64,000 nt of DNA from Coemansia sp. RSA 487 (lineage: Eukaryota; Kickxellomycota; Kickxellomycetes; Kickxellales; Kickxellaceae). Below the pieces are notes generated by a model. That model ran no database searches, was not told the DNA's origin, and saw nothing but the letters and a program-made list of their open reading frames with translations. The stretch covers positions 93,633-157,632 of the forward strand of contig JANBRJ010000030.1 in NCBI GenBank assembly GCA_027577595.1. The letters are read 5' to 3'. Each line of letters starts with the position of its first letter. The first letter of the stretch is position 1. Shown one piece after another: positions 38,890-49,155 of the stretch. The position numbers and the translations under genes are program-made.

Positions 38890-41466
38890 ATGTTTAATTT
38901 CCTTAATTTGTTTGCCCTGTCGTCCGAGCAAAAGGACGCCCAGGACCCGGCAGACCAGAAGCGCGCGCAAATACACCAGCTGGCTGCGTATCTGTCGACA
39001 GTAAAAGTCAAGCGGTCAGCCATAAAGAAAATAGTCGAGAGTTTGCGGCAAGTAGCCGAGGTCATAGTATGGTGCGACCGGCGACACAACCCCGAGCTCC
39101 TTAGCTTGACACTGGAGGTTGGACTACATCGAGCAATGCTGCGGTTCCTGTACTTTGGACAGCGGCTGCCCAAAACAAATGCACAGCAGCGGCGAAACAA
39201 AAGCTCTGCAGGTCAAAAGAAGCAACACACTGGTGGTGGGATTTTGCCAGCAGATAGTAAGGAGGGGCTGACAGCTGTCGTCACGCAAACTTTGCAAACA
39301 TTTAGTATTATTCTGGACGGCGTCACAGACCACAAGTACATGTACTTGTTATTCTCAAACAACTTTGTCAACGACTTGATAGCCGCCCCCGTGGTTGGAG
39401 AACTCGACAGCGAGGAGGTGCTGGCGTACTACGTGGCGTTTCTCAAGGCACTGTCGTTGCGGCTGACTTCGGACACTATCCATTTTTTCTTCAACAAGAC
39501 AGGGAGCCATGTGGACGACTTTCCGCTATATACCACCGCCATCGGGCTCTTCAACCACGCAGACTCGATGGTCCGCGTAGCCGTGCGCGCAATCACCCTA
39601 AATGTGCTCCGCATCGGGGACCGCGACGCCGTCGAGTTCATTCTCAATGGACCCGGGTGCGCGCACTTCTGGGAGCAAGTGGTCTGTGCGCTGCGCGACT
39701 CTTGCGACGATGCGTTCCGGATACTTGTCGACATGCCAGAGGATTCGGGCGGCAGCGACTGGGCCTCTGTTGATCTTGTTCTTGAAAAGCACATGGGTCT
39801 GCTTGCGTATCTGAATGATATATACGGGCTCGCAATCGAGCGAATCAGCGCAAAGATCACCGACGAGTTTGTGGACCGCATCATCCAGCGCACATACGTC
39901 CACGCAGTGGAGATCGGATGGCGACCCAGTGCCACGGCAGAAGAAGCCCTGTATATGCAAGTGGTTTCACTGTTTATTGCGCATTTCTTTGCCATCGTCA
40001 AGCATTCGCCGCTATTGGCCGATGCGATGAACGCACTGTTTGTTTTACCCAGCGACGAAGCTGATGACGAAACACTTCCAGTTTCCCACTTGTTTGTTCC
40101 ATCGCCGCTTGAACCGTCGCGGACACTGGCACCCTGGGCATGCATTGCGTTGGAGGTTCTCAGCAACAAGGCCATCAGTCCATCGACTCTGGTCAAATCC
40201 GTGCTGACGCCACGACGGATGCTGCGCACACGTGCGCTCCTCGACTCACTCACCGGCGATTGTAATAGCGATAGTAATAGCAACGGCTCGCAGTCACCGC
40301 CACTGGGTAATCAAAGGCAGCTTTCCTCGACGGCTGTTGCATCAATGGTCCATGTGCTGATAGACGACTCACACATGCATTCCTGGATCACCGTTGATCT
40401 TGCCGCTCTCCTGCTCTCTGAGCTGTGCAAATCACCAAATGGCACAGTCTTGATTGAGGGCCAAGAACTCGTCAGCAAACTTGTCGATGCGCGGAATTCG
40501 CACTCTACTGAGCTGCGATTGATGCTCCTGTCTATGGGAAGTGGATTGTGGAAGACCATGGTAAAGTGTCTGATCGATTTCGCCAACAGCACGCCCGATA
40601 CGCTACGCATTAAAGCACAAGCCGAAGGAAAGCACATATTTTCCAATATACAACTTTCGGAGCGCCCTGAGAAACAACAAAGGCCAGTCTCGCCCTTTGA
40701 AAGCCCTCCAGAGCAAAGATGCTGCACGGACCGGGCGTTCGAGGCAATGGTCCACCAAGTGTACAACATCAAATGGATATGCAGTTCATTCGGCAACCAA
40801 TCTCCGCCACTGCAGCGGACACCGGACGATGAAACAACAGGCTCGCAAAAGCTCAAAAACGGCTCGTATGCTCGAGATCTCCACGCCTGGATATCGGGAG
40901 GCGACCATATGTCTAATTGGGAAGACGTGTATAGCTCTGGATTCGAGTCTGTTGTTATCGACAATGCAGCCAAGAATGCATTGCCACGATCAGTTAGCAA
41001 ATTAGGCTTCACCGCGCGTATTGCATGCCACGACGGATGCCTGCTGATCTGGCAGAACCAATCTAATGAAGAAGAAAACCGTCAGCCCGATCTTATCTGG
41101 CCCTTGGCCGACGTCGCCATCACCGAAACAACTCTTAAAACGGATGCATGCGAATTACCTGCCCTCTGTCTAACAGATACTCCTTTCCCGCAACCGTTCT
41201 TCCCTGCCCGTCCGCAATCGCTTGGTGGTATCAGCATTTCCGCTTCCTTCATTGGGCCATCCTCTGCTAGATTCAGAAAATCACTAGCGCGAAGCAGCAG
41301 TAAGCTTTACCAATACTCGTATGTCGGCAAGCAGCGCGCGCTGGATATCTCGTTACGGTTTATGGATGATCTGGAGTGTGCTGATGCTGAAGGCCTTTTG
41401 CAGAAACATGCGCAGGTATCGCGTCAACTGCTATCTGAAATCCTGTTTAAGCACAATGTTATTTAA
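38890..41466 (+). CDS. CLEC16A: CLEC16A/Ema/GOP-1 homologue (FPL domain)
   Basis: 858 residues. The N-terminal 320 follow animal CLEC16A block by block: IHQLAAYLSTVKVKRSAIKKIVESLRQ; EVIVWCD; MYLLFSNNFVNDLIAAP; ILAYYVAFLKALSLRLTSDT-like; IHFFFNKTG; FPLYTTAIGLFNHADSMVRVAVRAITLNVLRI; and HMGLLAYLNDIYGL. The rest is armadillo-like with disordered insertions; the last 100 residues contain a DISLRFMDDLECA segment. CLEC16A acts on late endosomes/lysosomes in mitophagy and endosome maturation, with the E3 ligase Nrdp1 in mammals and upstream of Rab7 loading in flies and worms. The TATATAG sequence almost touches the ATG. Confidence 0.88.
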   Translation: MFNFLNLFALSSEQKDAQDPADQKRAQIHQLAAYLSTVKVKRSAIKKIVESLRQVAEVIVWCDRRHNPELLSLTLEVGLHRAMLRFLYFGQRLPKTNAQQRRNKSSAGQKKQHTGGGILPADSKEGLTAVVTQTLQTFSIILDGVTDHKYMYLLFSNNFVNDLIAAPVVGELDSEEVLAYYVAFLKALSLRLTSDTIHFFFNKTGSHVDDFPLYTTAIGLFNHADSMVRVAVRAITLNVLRIGDRDAVEFILNGPGCAHFWEQVVCALRDSCDDAFRILVDMPEDSGGSDWASVDLVLEKHMGLLAYLNDIYGLAIERISAKITDEFVDRIIQRTYVHAVEIGWRPSATAEEALYMQVVSLFIAHFFAIVKHSPLLADAMNALFVLPSDEADDETLPVSHLFVPSPLEPSRTLAPWACIALEVLSNKAISPSTLVKSVLTPRRMLRTRALLDSLTGDCNSDSNSNGSQSPPLGNQRQLSSTAVASMVHVLIDDSHMHSWITVDLAALLLSELCKSPNGTVLIEGQELVSKLVDARNSHSTELRLMLLSMGSGLWKTMVKCLIDFANSTPDTLRIKAQAEGKHIFSNIQLSERPEKQQRPVSPFESPPEQRCCTDRAFEAMVHQVYNIKWICSSFGNQSPPLQRTPDDETTGSQKLKNGSYARDLHAWISGGDHMSNWEDVYSSGFESVVIDNAAKNALPRSVSKLGFTARIACHDGCLLIWQNQSNEEENRQPDLIWPLADVAITETTLKTDACELPALCLTDTPFPQPFFPARPQSLGGISISASFIGPSSARFRKSLARSSSKLYQYSYVGKQRALDISLRFMDDLECADAEGLLQKHAQVSRQLLSEILFKHNVI

Positions 41467-41586
41467 AACTAATTTTTGTTAAAGAAAAAAATAGTGAACC
41501 ATCTTACAGGTTCTTTTTCAAAATGTATATTTTTATAATAAAAAATAAACTAAAAACAGGTGTTGGTACCCTGCTTTCCTTTCTGC

Positions 41587-43147
41587 CTAAGAGTCGACGT
41601 GAATAACCTCAGCAGCAGACTCATCGTCTTCGCTCTTTGGTTTCTTGGCCACAGGCTCGCTGTTTTCACCTTCTTCGTCTTCGATATCAACCAAGTCGAT
41701 GAATTCGTCAGTGGTGCGTTTTCTTGCTGGCGATGCCGCCGCTGATTCGACATGGGTCTCCGCTTCTTCTTCTTCTTCGTCCTCGGGCTCTTCCTCTTCC
41801 TCTTCCTCTTCCTCCACTTCTTCTTCGTCAACGGCGTCGTCATCCAATACGTGGTCGCCCTCCTCTTCCTCATCAGCAACAAAGTCCTCATCTTCGTCTT
41901 CCTCGTAATCATTCTCTGCAAGAAGCTTAGCGGTGTCAGTCTGTTGCTCGTCATGGTGACCATTCTGTTGCTGCTGGTCCTCCTCCTCTACTTGCTCCTC
42001 GTCAGGTACTTCAGCATGAGGCGAGTCAGGAACCGTCGATTCCAACTCCTTGTTATTGTACTCTTCGACTACCTGCATTATCCGAGCTAGTGTTGTTTGA
42101 ACCGATGGACGCGTGTGGATTATAAAAGCAAACGACTCGTGTGACGGTGTAAATTTAGATTCTGTTGGAGTATGAGCAAAGTATGGTGAATAGACAAGGT
42201 CTACAGAAATGGTTCCCATCGCCACCGCCGCAACATGGTAGTTATATAGCTGCTGCAGACTGAGGTCGATACACGCGTCGTCGCGCTACAACATTAAGCA
42301 ACCAACGAAAAAATACAATTAGTTTTTTTTAGTACCTAGAAACAGGTGCAAACAAAATCTCCCTATCCTACAATCCCCATGGTCCCTTCCATCCCCATCT
42401 CTTTCTTCCTCCTAGAACAAAAAGACTTACCCGGTCAATTACCAGTCCAAGTGACGGGAACTCAAGCGCCAGTTCGGTGTCTTCTCGAAGTAAAATATCT
42501 GTGTGCAGCGCGTCAATCAGCTGCACTAACGGCATGGTGTACAGTTCCATTTGGTAATCAAAGTCAAACGACGACTGATCTGGCCCCAAGTATATCATCC
42601 ACTCGCCTTCGCTGTATACCCAAGCCTCGGGGACCGAAGGGCTTTTATCTCTGAAAGCAGCAACCTCAGCTACATTAAAGTCAGCCTCTTCGTCATAGTC
42701 GATCAGTTGGTTGCTATCACCCATTGCGCTTTCCGGCTCGTAGTTCCCATGCTCTGTAGTGTGCTGCACTGAGCCATTTTCATCGGCAGGCTCTGCTTCT
42801 ATATGCTCTGCTTCGGCAGACTGCGATCCTATAGGCTCTTCTCCCATAAGCTCAGAGCTGAAAGTAGCTTCTGCCTCGACGAGCTGTGACTCAGAAGGCT
42901 CTTTTACTGTGGGATCTGGTTCAAAAACGGGGTCTGGTTCAAAAGTGTGTTCTGCTTTGACAAACTGGGCTTCTGCCGGCTCATCTATGACATGCTCTTC
43001 GTCCATAAGCTCTACTTCGGCAAACTGTGATTCAGAAGGCTCTTCTTCCATAGGCTCAGTAGGATTCAAATCAATGTTGTCATTCACCTTGGGAGACTCA
43101 TAGTCGACCAGCCCAAAGTCGTCAGACGGCGGCAGTGGCGCATCCAT
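41587..43147 (-). CDS. Acidic protein of unknown function, two coding exons
   Basis: Exons 43147-42431 and 42285-41587, phase 0, joined at donor CGG/GTAAGT and acceptor TTGTAG (146-base intron); 471 residues. A further consensus intron (donor CAG/GTAAGT at 43241, acceptor at 43163) lies in the 5' UTR. Residues 1-165 carry repeats of E-P-S-E-S-Q-x-x-E-A-E type; a folded part at about 170-310 has EAWVYSEGEWMIYLGPDQ, LYTMPLVQLIDALHTDI, LALEFPSLGLVID and, across the joint, DLSLQQLYNYHVAAVA; the end is a long Asp/Glu tail with a KRTTDEF motif and an NLS-like AKKPK. The tail suggests a nuclear, histone- or basic-protein-binding factor. I do not recognise the family. Confidence 0.75.
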
Positions 43148-43162
43148 ATTATGTTCCGGACC

Positions 43163-43241
43163 CTACAACAAGTCAACTCAGAAAAGAAGAGAAAAGGAAA
43201 AGGATTTAGGTTAGAAATTGGTGCAAAAGGTTTAAACTTAC
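43163..43241 (-). other. 5' UTR intron of the acidic protein gene
   Basis: 79 bases with CAG/GTAAGT donor and TTGTAG acceptor, ending 15 bases before the start codon. Well-formed signals at both ends support it. Confidence 0.55.
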
Positions 43242-43412
43242 CTGAAAAGCGCTAGTAATGCAATAAAAATGTTTGTTTTTTTGAAACAAAAAAGGAGGAA
43301 AGAAATACGTGCTAGTTTTTTTCCATCCCTTTTACAGATTTATTCTTTCTTTCTTTCTCCGCTCTATCGCTAGTCTCACATATATAAAACAATTTAACAC
43401 TGCTTTTTCATT

Positions 43413-43976
43413 ATGCCTACTACAAGCGCCAGCAACACTATCGACTTTCTAAACATCGTCGAGCGGCTAAAGCGCACAAAGCGCACCGGATGGATCAACA
43501 ACAGTATCAGCGGACCCGAGTCCATCGCCGACCATATGTACCGAATGGGAATCATGGCCATGCTTATCGAAGACGGCTCGTTGGACCGCAACCGGTGCAT
43601 CAAAATGGCCATAGTGCACGACCTGGCCGAGTCACTCGTCGGCGATATAACACCACATGACGGAGTTTCAAAGGAGCAGAAGCGCAAGATGGAAGAAGAC
43701 GGGATGAGCCAGTTAGTTCAGACACTCGGCATGTCAGAGCATGCTATGGAGATCCAGGAACTGTGGCTCGAATACGAGGCTGGCGAGACAAACGAGGCGC
43801 TGCTGGTTCACGATTTGGATAAATGCGAGATGATCTTACAGGCGATGGAGTATGAGCGGTCGGATAACAAAAGGCTTGAATCGTTCTTTGAATCAACAAA
43901 GGGCATCTTTAAGCATCCTCAAGTCAAAGAGTGGGTTGACGAGATATACAAGCGCAGACAGAAAATTCAACAGTAG
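43413..43976 (+). CDS. HDDC2: HD-domain 5'-deoxynucleotidase, HDDC2/Ygk1 type
   Basis: 187 residues. Conserved segments: LKRTKRTGWIN, ESIADHMYRMGIMAML (metal-binding His), KMAIVHDLAESLVGDITP (HD pair with the following Glu) and LLVHDLDKCEMILQAMEYE (last Asp). These are the family's four metal ligands. Members remove phosphate from deoxynucleoside 5'-monophosphates; yeast has two (YBR242W, YGL101W). A TATATAAAA box lies about 30 bases upstream, giving a very short leader. Tail-to-tail with PTH2 (16 bases). Confidence 0.95.
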   Translation: MPTTSASNTIDFLNIVERLKRTKRTGWINNSISGPESIADHMYRMGIMAMLIEDGSLDRNRCIKMAIVHDLAESLVGDITPHDGVSKEQKRKMEEDGMSQLVQTLGMSEHAMEIQELWLEYEAGETNEALLVHDLDKCEMILQAMEYERSDNKRLESFFESTKGIFKHPQVKEWVDEIYKRRQKIQQ

Positions 43977-43992
43977 TTTTTTATTAGATCCT

Positions 43993-44520
43993 CTAATAAA
44001 GTTTAAGGTCTCCAGATACCGTGTTGACAAGACCGATTGGTCCCGGACCGATGCCAAGAACCGCAGGCTCGTCATTCGCGTTTGCATTGTTCGCGCTGCA
44101 AGCAACAAGTCCCGAAGCTTCTGCCTTTTGCTGTAGGCTGCATAGCTCGTCGCGGTTCGAGCATTTGAGAGTGACCTTTGCTTGGCCCGTATGCTCCCAT
44201 TCTCGGAGAACCCGGGGAGCCAATTGGCGTGCCTGCTTGAAGCACTCGAGCGTCGCTTGCGCACACAGCTGCGCAACCGTACCCTTGGGTAGCGCAAGAT
44301 CGCTTCGCACTACCAGGACAAGCTTTGTACCTTCATTCAACGCCTGCCGTGCAATATTGTCATCGTCCTTGCTATCGCTACTTTTTATCTCTTCTGCTGG
44401 CTCTTCTAGTTTAGCAGTTATGTTGCTTGCAGCCAGTAACGTCACACCCGCAAGCACAGCAATCTGCCATACGGGAACCTCCAAATCCAAAAGCATGCGC
44501 AGGTAATGACCGTCAAACAT
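43993..44520 (-). CDS. PTH2: Peptidyl-tRNA hydrolase 2-like, with altered active-site loop
   Basis: 175 residues from the ATG at 44520, where a membrane helix (VWQIAVLAGVTLLAASN) begins at ~17, as in human PTRH2. Then the PTH2 fold: KLVLVVRSDLALPKGTVAQLCAQAT, REWEHTGQAKVTLKCSNRDEL, LQQKAEASGLVAC and the end VLGIGPGPIGLVNTVSGDLKLY. The Lys of the LPKG loop is present. But the loop that in the family reads DAGRTQIAPGSQT is replaced by NNANANDEP, four residues shorter, so the conserved Asp and Thr are missing. Known members free tRNA from peptidyl-tRNA at mitochondria; this one may be inactive or altered. Confidence 0.85.
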   Translation of the reverse strand: MFDGHYLRMLLDLEVPVWQIAVLAGVTLLAASNITAKLEEPAEEIKSSDSKDDDNIARQALNEGTKLVLVVRSDLALPKGTVAQLCAQATLECFKQARQLAPRVLREWEHTGQAKVTLKCSNRDELCSLQQKAEASGLVACSANNANANDEPAVLGIGPGPIGLVNTVSGDLKLY

Positions 44521-44700
44521 TGTACTTTCAAAGTCAATTGGCTTTACAGTAGGTATTCGGTTAAAAGAAAAAAGGATAGACAAAATTCTCGATACAAAAT
44601 CACTGATCAAAAACCTCCAGGCTAAAAAATAAATATATGCACGGATATGTAATAGCAACTAACTGCTATTGTGGCAACAGATCACCAGACTTTTTCTAGT

Positions 44701-45864
44701 TTACATCAGATCAGATACGTTCATAGGCATCTCATCGATCTGTGTACCATAGTACTGCTCAATGTCTCGGAGAAGCTTGATATCCTCGGCAGTCACAAAG
44801 TTAATGGCTACGCCCTTACGCCCAAACCGACCAGAGCGACCGATGCGGTGGATATAGTTCTCGCGATTCGTGCACATATCGTAATTGATAACCAACGACA
44901 CTTGCTGCACATCGATTCCGCGAGCCCAAATATCGGTTGTTATTAGGACGCGCGTGGCACCCTGGCGGAATTTAGTCATGATACCATCGCGTTCCTTTTG
45001 TGGCATCTCGCCATGCATCGACGAGACAGTAAAGTTGGCGTCCTCCATCTGCCGTGTCAACCAGTCAACCTTGGCACGAGTGTTGCAGAAAATTACGGCT
45101 TGTGTTATTGTCAAGCTATCGTATAAATCGCACAGAGTCTCAAACTTCCAGTCCTCCTTCTCGACGTTGACAAAAAACTGGCTAATGCCCTCCAGGGTTA
45201 ACTCGTCACGTTTTACCAGGATACGCATCGGCTCAGTCATGAACTTTTGCGTCAACTCAAGCACGTCGTGCGGGAGCGTAGCGCTCAGAATGACCACCTG
45301 CGTTGATGGCGGTAAGTGGCGATAAATGTCGTAGATTTGGTCCTTGAACCCACGGTCCAACAGTTGGTCCGCTTCATCGAGGATCATCATTTTCATATTG
45401 CGTGCGCGCAAGACACGACGGCGCAGCATATCAAAGACACGACCGGGAGTGCCGCTAACCACATGTTGTCCATGCTCCAACCGCCGGATATCGTCGCCCA
45501 TTTTGGTGCCACCAATACATGCATGACATTGGACGTTCATGTAGTCACCCAGGGACGCTATAACGCCCTGTGTTTGCGTTGCTAGCTCGCGTGTCGGCGA
45601 AAGGACAAGCGCTTGCGTTTCGCGGAGCGCTGTATCGATTCGTTGCAGAATCGAAATGCCTAGGGTACCGGTTTTTCCTGTTCCTGATTGCGCTTGCGCG
45701 ATAACGTCTTTCCCGCTTATTATTGGCATAATGGCACGTTGTTGGATGGCTGACGGCTTTTCAAAGTTGTATGCGTAGATTCCGCGAAGCAAATCCTCCT
45801 TCAGACCCATCCGGTCAAAAGACGAGACGACCTTGATGCCCTTACTCGTCTCGAATTGCGACAT
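44701..45864 (-). CDS. FAL1: DEAD-box helicase eIF4A-III/Fal1
   Basis: 387 residues, only the helicase core. Motifs in order: Q motif with [12 protein letters not shown], Walker [33 protein letters not shown] (LDEADQLL), SAT, then [19 protein letters not shown] (the eIF4A3-type segment), [25 protein letters not shown] and [13 protein letters not shown]. The DIWARGIDV and [10 protein letters not shown] runs separate eIF4A-III from eIF4A. It is the RNA clamp of the exon-junction complex in animals and a small-subunit rRNA processing factor (Fal1) in yeast. [11 protein letters not shown] has Thr/Glu-Asn in place of the usual NNRELYIHRIG. Confidence 0.95.
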   Translation of the reverse strand: MSQFETSKGIKVVSSFDRMGLKEDLLRGIYAYNFEKPSAIQQRAIMPIISGKDVIAQAQSGTGKTGTLGISILQRIDTALRETQALVLSPTRELATQTQGVIASLGDYMNVQCHACIGGTKMGDDIRRLEHGQHVVSGTPGRVFDMLRRRVLRARNMKMMILDEADQLLDRGFKDQIYDIYRHLPPSTQVVILSATLPHDVLELTQKFMTEPMRILVKRDELTLEGISQFFVNVEKEDWKFETLCDLYDSLTITQAVIFCNTRAKVDWLTRQMEDANFTVSSMHGEMPQKERDGIMTKFRQGATRVLITTDIWARGIDVQQVSLVINYDMCTNRENYIHRIGRSGRFGRKGVAINFVTAEDIKLLRDIEQYYGTQIDEMPMNVSDLM

Positions 45865-46348
45865 TGCTAAATTTTGAGCTCGAGAAAATAAAAAGTTTTA
45901 TAAAAACAAAAATAAAAATCGAGAAATGAAAGGCAAAAAATAGATATACAGCCACGATTGATCAGTGATGATCAGATGATCGAAATGCGTGTATGCCTTT
46001 TGTCAACGAAAAAATTTTAAAATGGGGATTACGCATACACTTTTTTATGGACAAAAAGGTATAAAGGGGTTTCTGAACAAGCTTTTTTCGCTCCCTTTCT
46101 TTTTCTTTATTCTGAAATTAAATAAATTCTGTGACTTTGCAAAATTTCCCTTGATTTTTGTCCAAATTTTCCAAACTTACAAGCACAAGCTTTTACCTTT
46201 GCTTATTTCTCCACGCCATTCGAGCCCAATACATGCATTTGTCTCTGTCTGAAAGCCCCTTGCCGCGCCAGCGAAGAACTTCTATGCCAGTCAAACAAAG
46301 TAACCGATCGGACGGACCAATTTATTAACAAATTTTTTATTTTTGAAA
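45865..46348. other. Divergent promoter region of FAL1 and TIF5
   Basis: 484 bases, AT-rich, with pyrimidine runs before the TIF5 start. No gene seen. Confidence 0.6.
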
Positions 46349-47530
46349 ATGGCTGACAAAGTGAATATTGTCCGTGACAACAACGACCCGTTCTACCGTT
46401 ACCAGATGCCCAAGATGCAAGGTAAAATCGAGGGCAAAGGCAACGGCATCAAGACAGTGTTGCCCAACATCGTTGATGTCGCACGTGCGCTTAGCCGTCC
46501 ACCGTCGTACCCAACAAAGTACTTTGGAACCGAGCTGGGGGCGCAAACGAAGATGGACGAGAAGCACGAGAAGTACATTGTCAACGGCGCGCACGAAGTT
46601 GGTAAGCTCCAGGATATCCTTGACGGCTTTATTGACCGCTTCGTGCTGTGTGGAAGCTGCAAGTGTCCCGAGACTGACCTTGTCATTACCCGCGACCAAA
46701 CTATTTTCAAGAAATGCAAGGCTTGCGGAAAACGCTCCGACGTTGACATGCGCCATAAGCTGACCACATTTATCCTGAAGAATCCACCGCCCAAGGAGAA
46801 GAGGTCGTCTGGGTCCGACGATGCCGATGGCTCGGCCAAGGCTTCTGCTGCTGCTGGCGCTGGCGGCGACATGGATGGCGACCTTGCTGACGAGGCAGCT
46901 GGACTTCGCATCAGCAATGGTGATGACGATGAAGACGACTGGGAGGCCAGCATCGATATGTCCGCTGCAGCCGTTGCACGCCGCCAAAAGGAACTTGGTG
47001 GTGTATTCACTGCATCTGGCGAAAATGGCGGTGCTGACGAAAATGGCGCCGATGGTGATGCTGAGGATCCCTATGATCAGCTGGGTGACTATATCAAGTC
47101 AAACCCCGAAGCCAAGGACCGCGAGATCTATGCCAAGGCCACCGAACTTGGGCTGGGCAAGAAACACCGTGCGCTCGTTGTGGTTGCCCAGTGTCTGTTT
47201 GAGGAATCCAAGGGTATTGCCAAGGATATCGCCAAGCGCGAGATGCTGCTCCGCTCGTTTGGCGACAGCGACAAGCACCAGCGCGCAGTCATCGGTGGTA
47301 TCGAGCGTGTCATCGAGAGCAATATGGAGCTACGTTTGCCGCGTGTCCCTGGAATCCTCAAGGCGCTACTTGATGAGGAAATTGTCGACGAGGAGACATT
47401 CCTGGAGTGGGGCAAGAAGCCGTCCAAGCGCTATGTCGACAAGGATGTTGCCAAAAAGATCCACAAGGCTGCGCAGCCGTTCATCGAATGGCTCCAGAAC
47501 GCAGAGTCAGAGGATGACGATTCCGAGTGA
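46349..47530 (+). CDS. TIF5: Translation initiation factor eIF5
   Basis: 393 residues from the ATG at 46349. The N-terminal domain begins VNIVRDNNDPFYRYQMPKMQ; this includes the Arg finger (Arg of IVRDN) that stimulates GTP hydrolysis by eIF2. The zinc site is CGSCKCPETDL ... CKACGKRSDVD, followed by HKLTTFILKNPP. An acidic linker (~150-250) precedes the C-terminal W2/HEAT domain (LFEESKGIAKDIAKREMLLR ... VPGILKALLDEEIVDEETFLEW), ending with the aromatic/acidic box EWLQNAESEDDDSE that binds eIF2-beta and eIF3. Convergent with the kinase gene. Confidence 0.97.
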   Translation: MADKVNIVRDNNDPFYRYQMPKMQGKIEGKGNGIKTVLPNIVDVARALSRPPSYPTKYFGTELGAQTKMDEKHEKYIVNGAHEVGKLQDILDGFIDRFVLCGSCKCPETDLVITRDQTIFKKCKACGKRSDVDMRHKLTTFILKNPPPKEKRSSGSDDADGSAKASAAAGAGGDMDGDLADEAAGLRISNGDDDEDDWEASIDMSAAAVARRQKELGGVFTASGENGGADENGADGDAEDPYDQLGDYIKSNPEAKDREIYAKATELGLGKKHRALVVVAQCLFEESKGIAKDIAKREMLLRSFGDSDKHQRAVIGGIERVIESNMELRLPRVPGILKALLDEEIVDEETFLEWGKKPSKRYVDKDVAKKIHKAAQPFIEWLQNAESEDDDSE

Positions 47531-47609
47531 CAAGTAGGACAATGGGACCCATTCCCAGCATTTCCTCTTTTCCAATTTCTCTTTTTTTTTTATCAGATTC
47601 AACAGCTTC

Positions 47610-48773
47610 TTATAAAGAATAAAGCTCATCAACGAGTTCAATGACCTGTCCTATGAATGGCCGCTCCTGTGGGTCAGGCACCAGCATAGCGTCAATTAAG
47701 CGTGGGATGCGGTCTGAATATGGGCTGTTTTTGGGATAGCGGTAACTTGCATTGATGGCAGCCAGAGCAATTGATGCCCCAGGCCCGTTCTGTGGATCCT
47801 CGAATGGCGTGTACCCGTATGTCAGCGCAAAGAGAAGGCATCCAAGTGACCATATATCAGTGCGCTCGTCCAGCTCCACGCCTGTGTGAACATCGAAGAG
47901 CTCCGGTGCCCGGTACGGCATTGTGCAGTTCTCTGCGGCATCATCTTGGATCCGCAAGGCATCGATTCGCGTCTCTGCTGTGATGCGCGCCCGTGCTACG
48001 CTGCCAAAGTCCATTAGAATTGGAGTGCACAAGTCATCGGTAACCATCACGTTCGCAAGCTTCAGATCGCGATGCACATATGGACCACCAGTAGCCGCCG
48101 TTACGGGTTGCATTTGGCCGTTTTCCAGACCTGATTCGGTCAGGAAGTGCTCCTCCTCTTCCACCACTCTGTTATTTGTTCCCGACGAGGCACTTGTTTC
48201 CTGGGGCGGGTTATAGCCAGCAATACTCCCAATGCCATCTCTTTTTGAGCCATAGCTATGTAGATGCTGTACGGCACTACATATCCCACGGAACATGTCA
48301 ATGATAAACGACTCGCTTAATGGCGCACTGTTCTCTTGGCTGTGCGCAACAATATCCATTAGGTTTCCAAGCCTATACAGTGGGAACACCATGCATACCA
48401 CGCTGCCTCCAGGCATCGAGTCAGCAGGTTCCACCGAGTGGCCCACCAGACTGATGATATTCGGGTGATGGAACCGCTGATATGCGTCTATTTCGCGCTG
48501 CGCCATCTCCAACATATCGGTCCCTTGTTGACACATCATTTTCTTCAGCGCATACTGTTCGCCGGTATCGACATTCTCCACAAGCAGAACAATGCTGAAC
48601 CCGCCTTCGCCTAGGTGTCGTATTACTCGGTACTGTGTGCCGCCGATATCTACATTTTGCGAGTTGCTGCCACTGCCTAGTAGCCCAGTGTTTGCACATG
48701 TCGTCCATGCCCAGAGCGCACCATCGTAGACTGCTTCTAGCAGCGAATTTCCAAACCCTGGTGGTCCTGACAT
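47610..48773 (-). CDS. ENV7: STK16/Env7-type serine/threonine kinase
   Basis: 387 residues from the ATG at 48773. Kinase domain from ~35: IRHLGEGGFSIVLLVEN (P-loop), YALKKMMCQQGTD (catalytic Lys), REIDAYQRFHHPNIISLVGH, HRDLKLANVMV, LMDFGSVARARI, then the NAK-family activation segment with QDDAAENCTMPYRAPELFDV and DERTDIWSLGCLLFAL. The long, AP2-like activation loop ending in YRAPELF is diagnostic of STK16. An insert of ~60 residues interrupts the region between the alphaE helix and HRD. Family members are lipid-anchored; here a single Cys near residue 27 could be palmitoylated. Yeast Env7 acts at the vacuole in membrane fusion; human STK16 at the Golgi. Confidence 0.92.
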   Translation of the reverse strand: MSGPPGFGNSLLEAVYDGALWAWTTCANTGLLGSGSNSQNVDIGGTQYRVIRHLGEGGFSIVLLVENVDTGEQYALKKMMCQQGTDMLEMAQREIDAYQRFHHPNIISLVGHSVEPADSMPGGSVVCMVFPLYRLGNLMDIVAHSQENSAPLSESFIIDMFRGICSAVQHLHSYGSKRDGIGSIAGYNPPQETSASSGTNNRVVEEEEHFLTESGLENGQMQPVTAATGGPYVHRDLKLANVMVTDDLCTPILMDFGSVARARITAETRIDALRIQDDAAENCTMPYRAPELFDVHTGVELDERTDIWSLGCLLFALTYGYTPFEDPQNGPGASIALAAINASYRYPKNSPYSDRIPRLIDAMLVPDPQERPFIGQVIELVDELYSL

Positions 48774-49155
48774 TCCTCCGATACGATAAATTAAATGTAA
48801 AATATAAAAATAAATGCAAACTAACGTTGTCTCAGGGGGAAAAGAGGAAGGTACACATGTCAACAGAGAAAAAATGGCCTGGAAACATTTGGAGCTTGAT
48901 GTCTAGATTCACACATCATAAAAGCTCCCGCCAAATCACGATCATATGATTAGATCACGAAAGCTGGTAAAAAAAGTCTTTTAAGCTGGAAAAAAATCAC
49001 AAAAAAAGCGCGTCTGCGTATAAAAAGAACCCACATCTTTTTCATACCTTTGTGAGATATTCCTCATTTTTCGTTTCTCAAATTACGCGTACTCTTTTTT
49101 TTCCTTTCCTTTTTTGTAATCAGCTAAAGACGCGCAGATTGTACCTTTTTAAAAA
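48774..49155. other. Divergent promoter region of ENV7 and RMN1-like gene
   Basis: 382 bases; a GTATAAAAAG box near 49019 lies about 135 bases before the plus-strand ATG. Confidence 0.55.
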
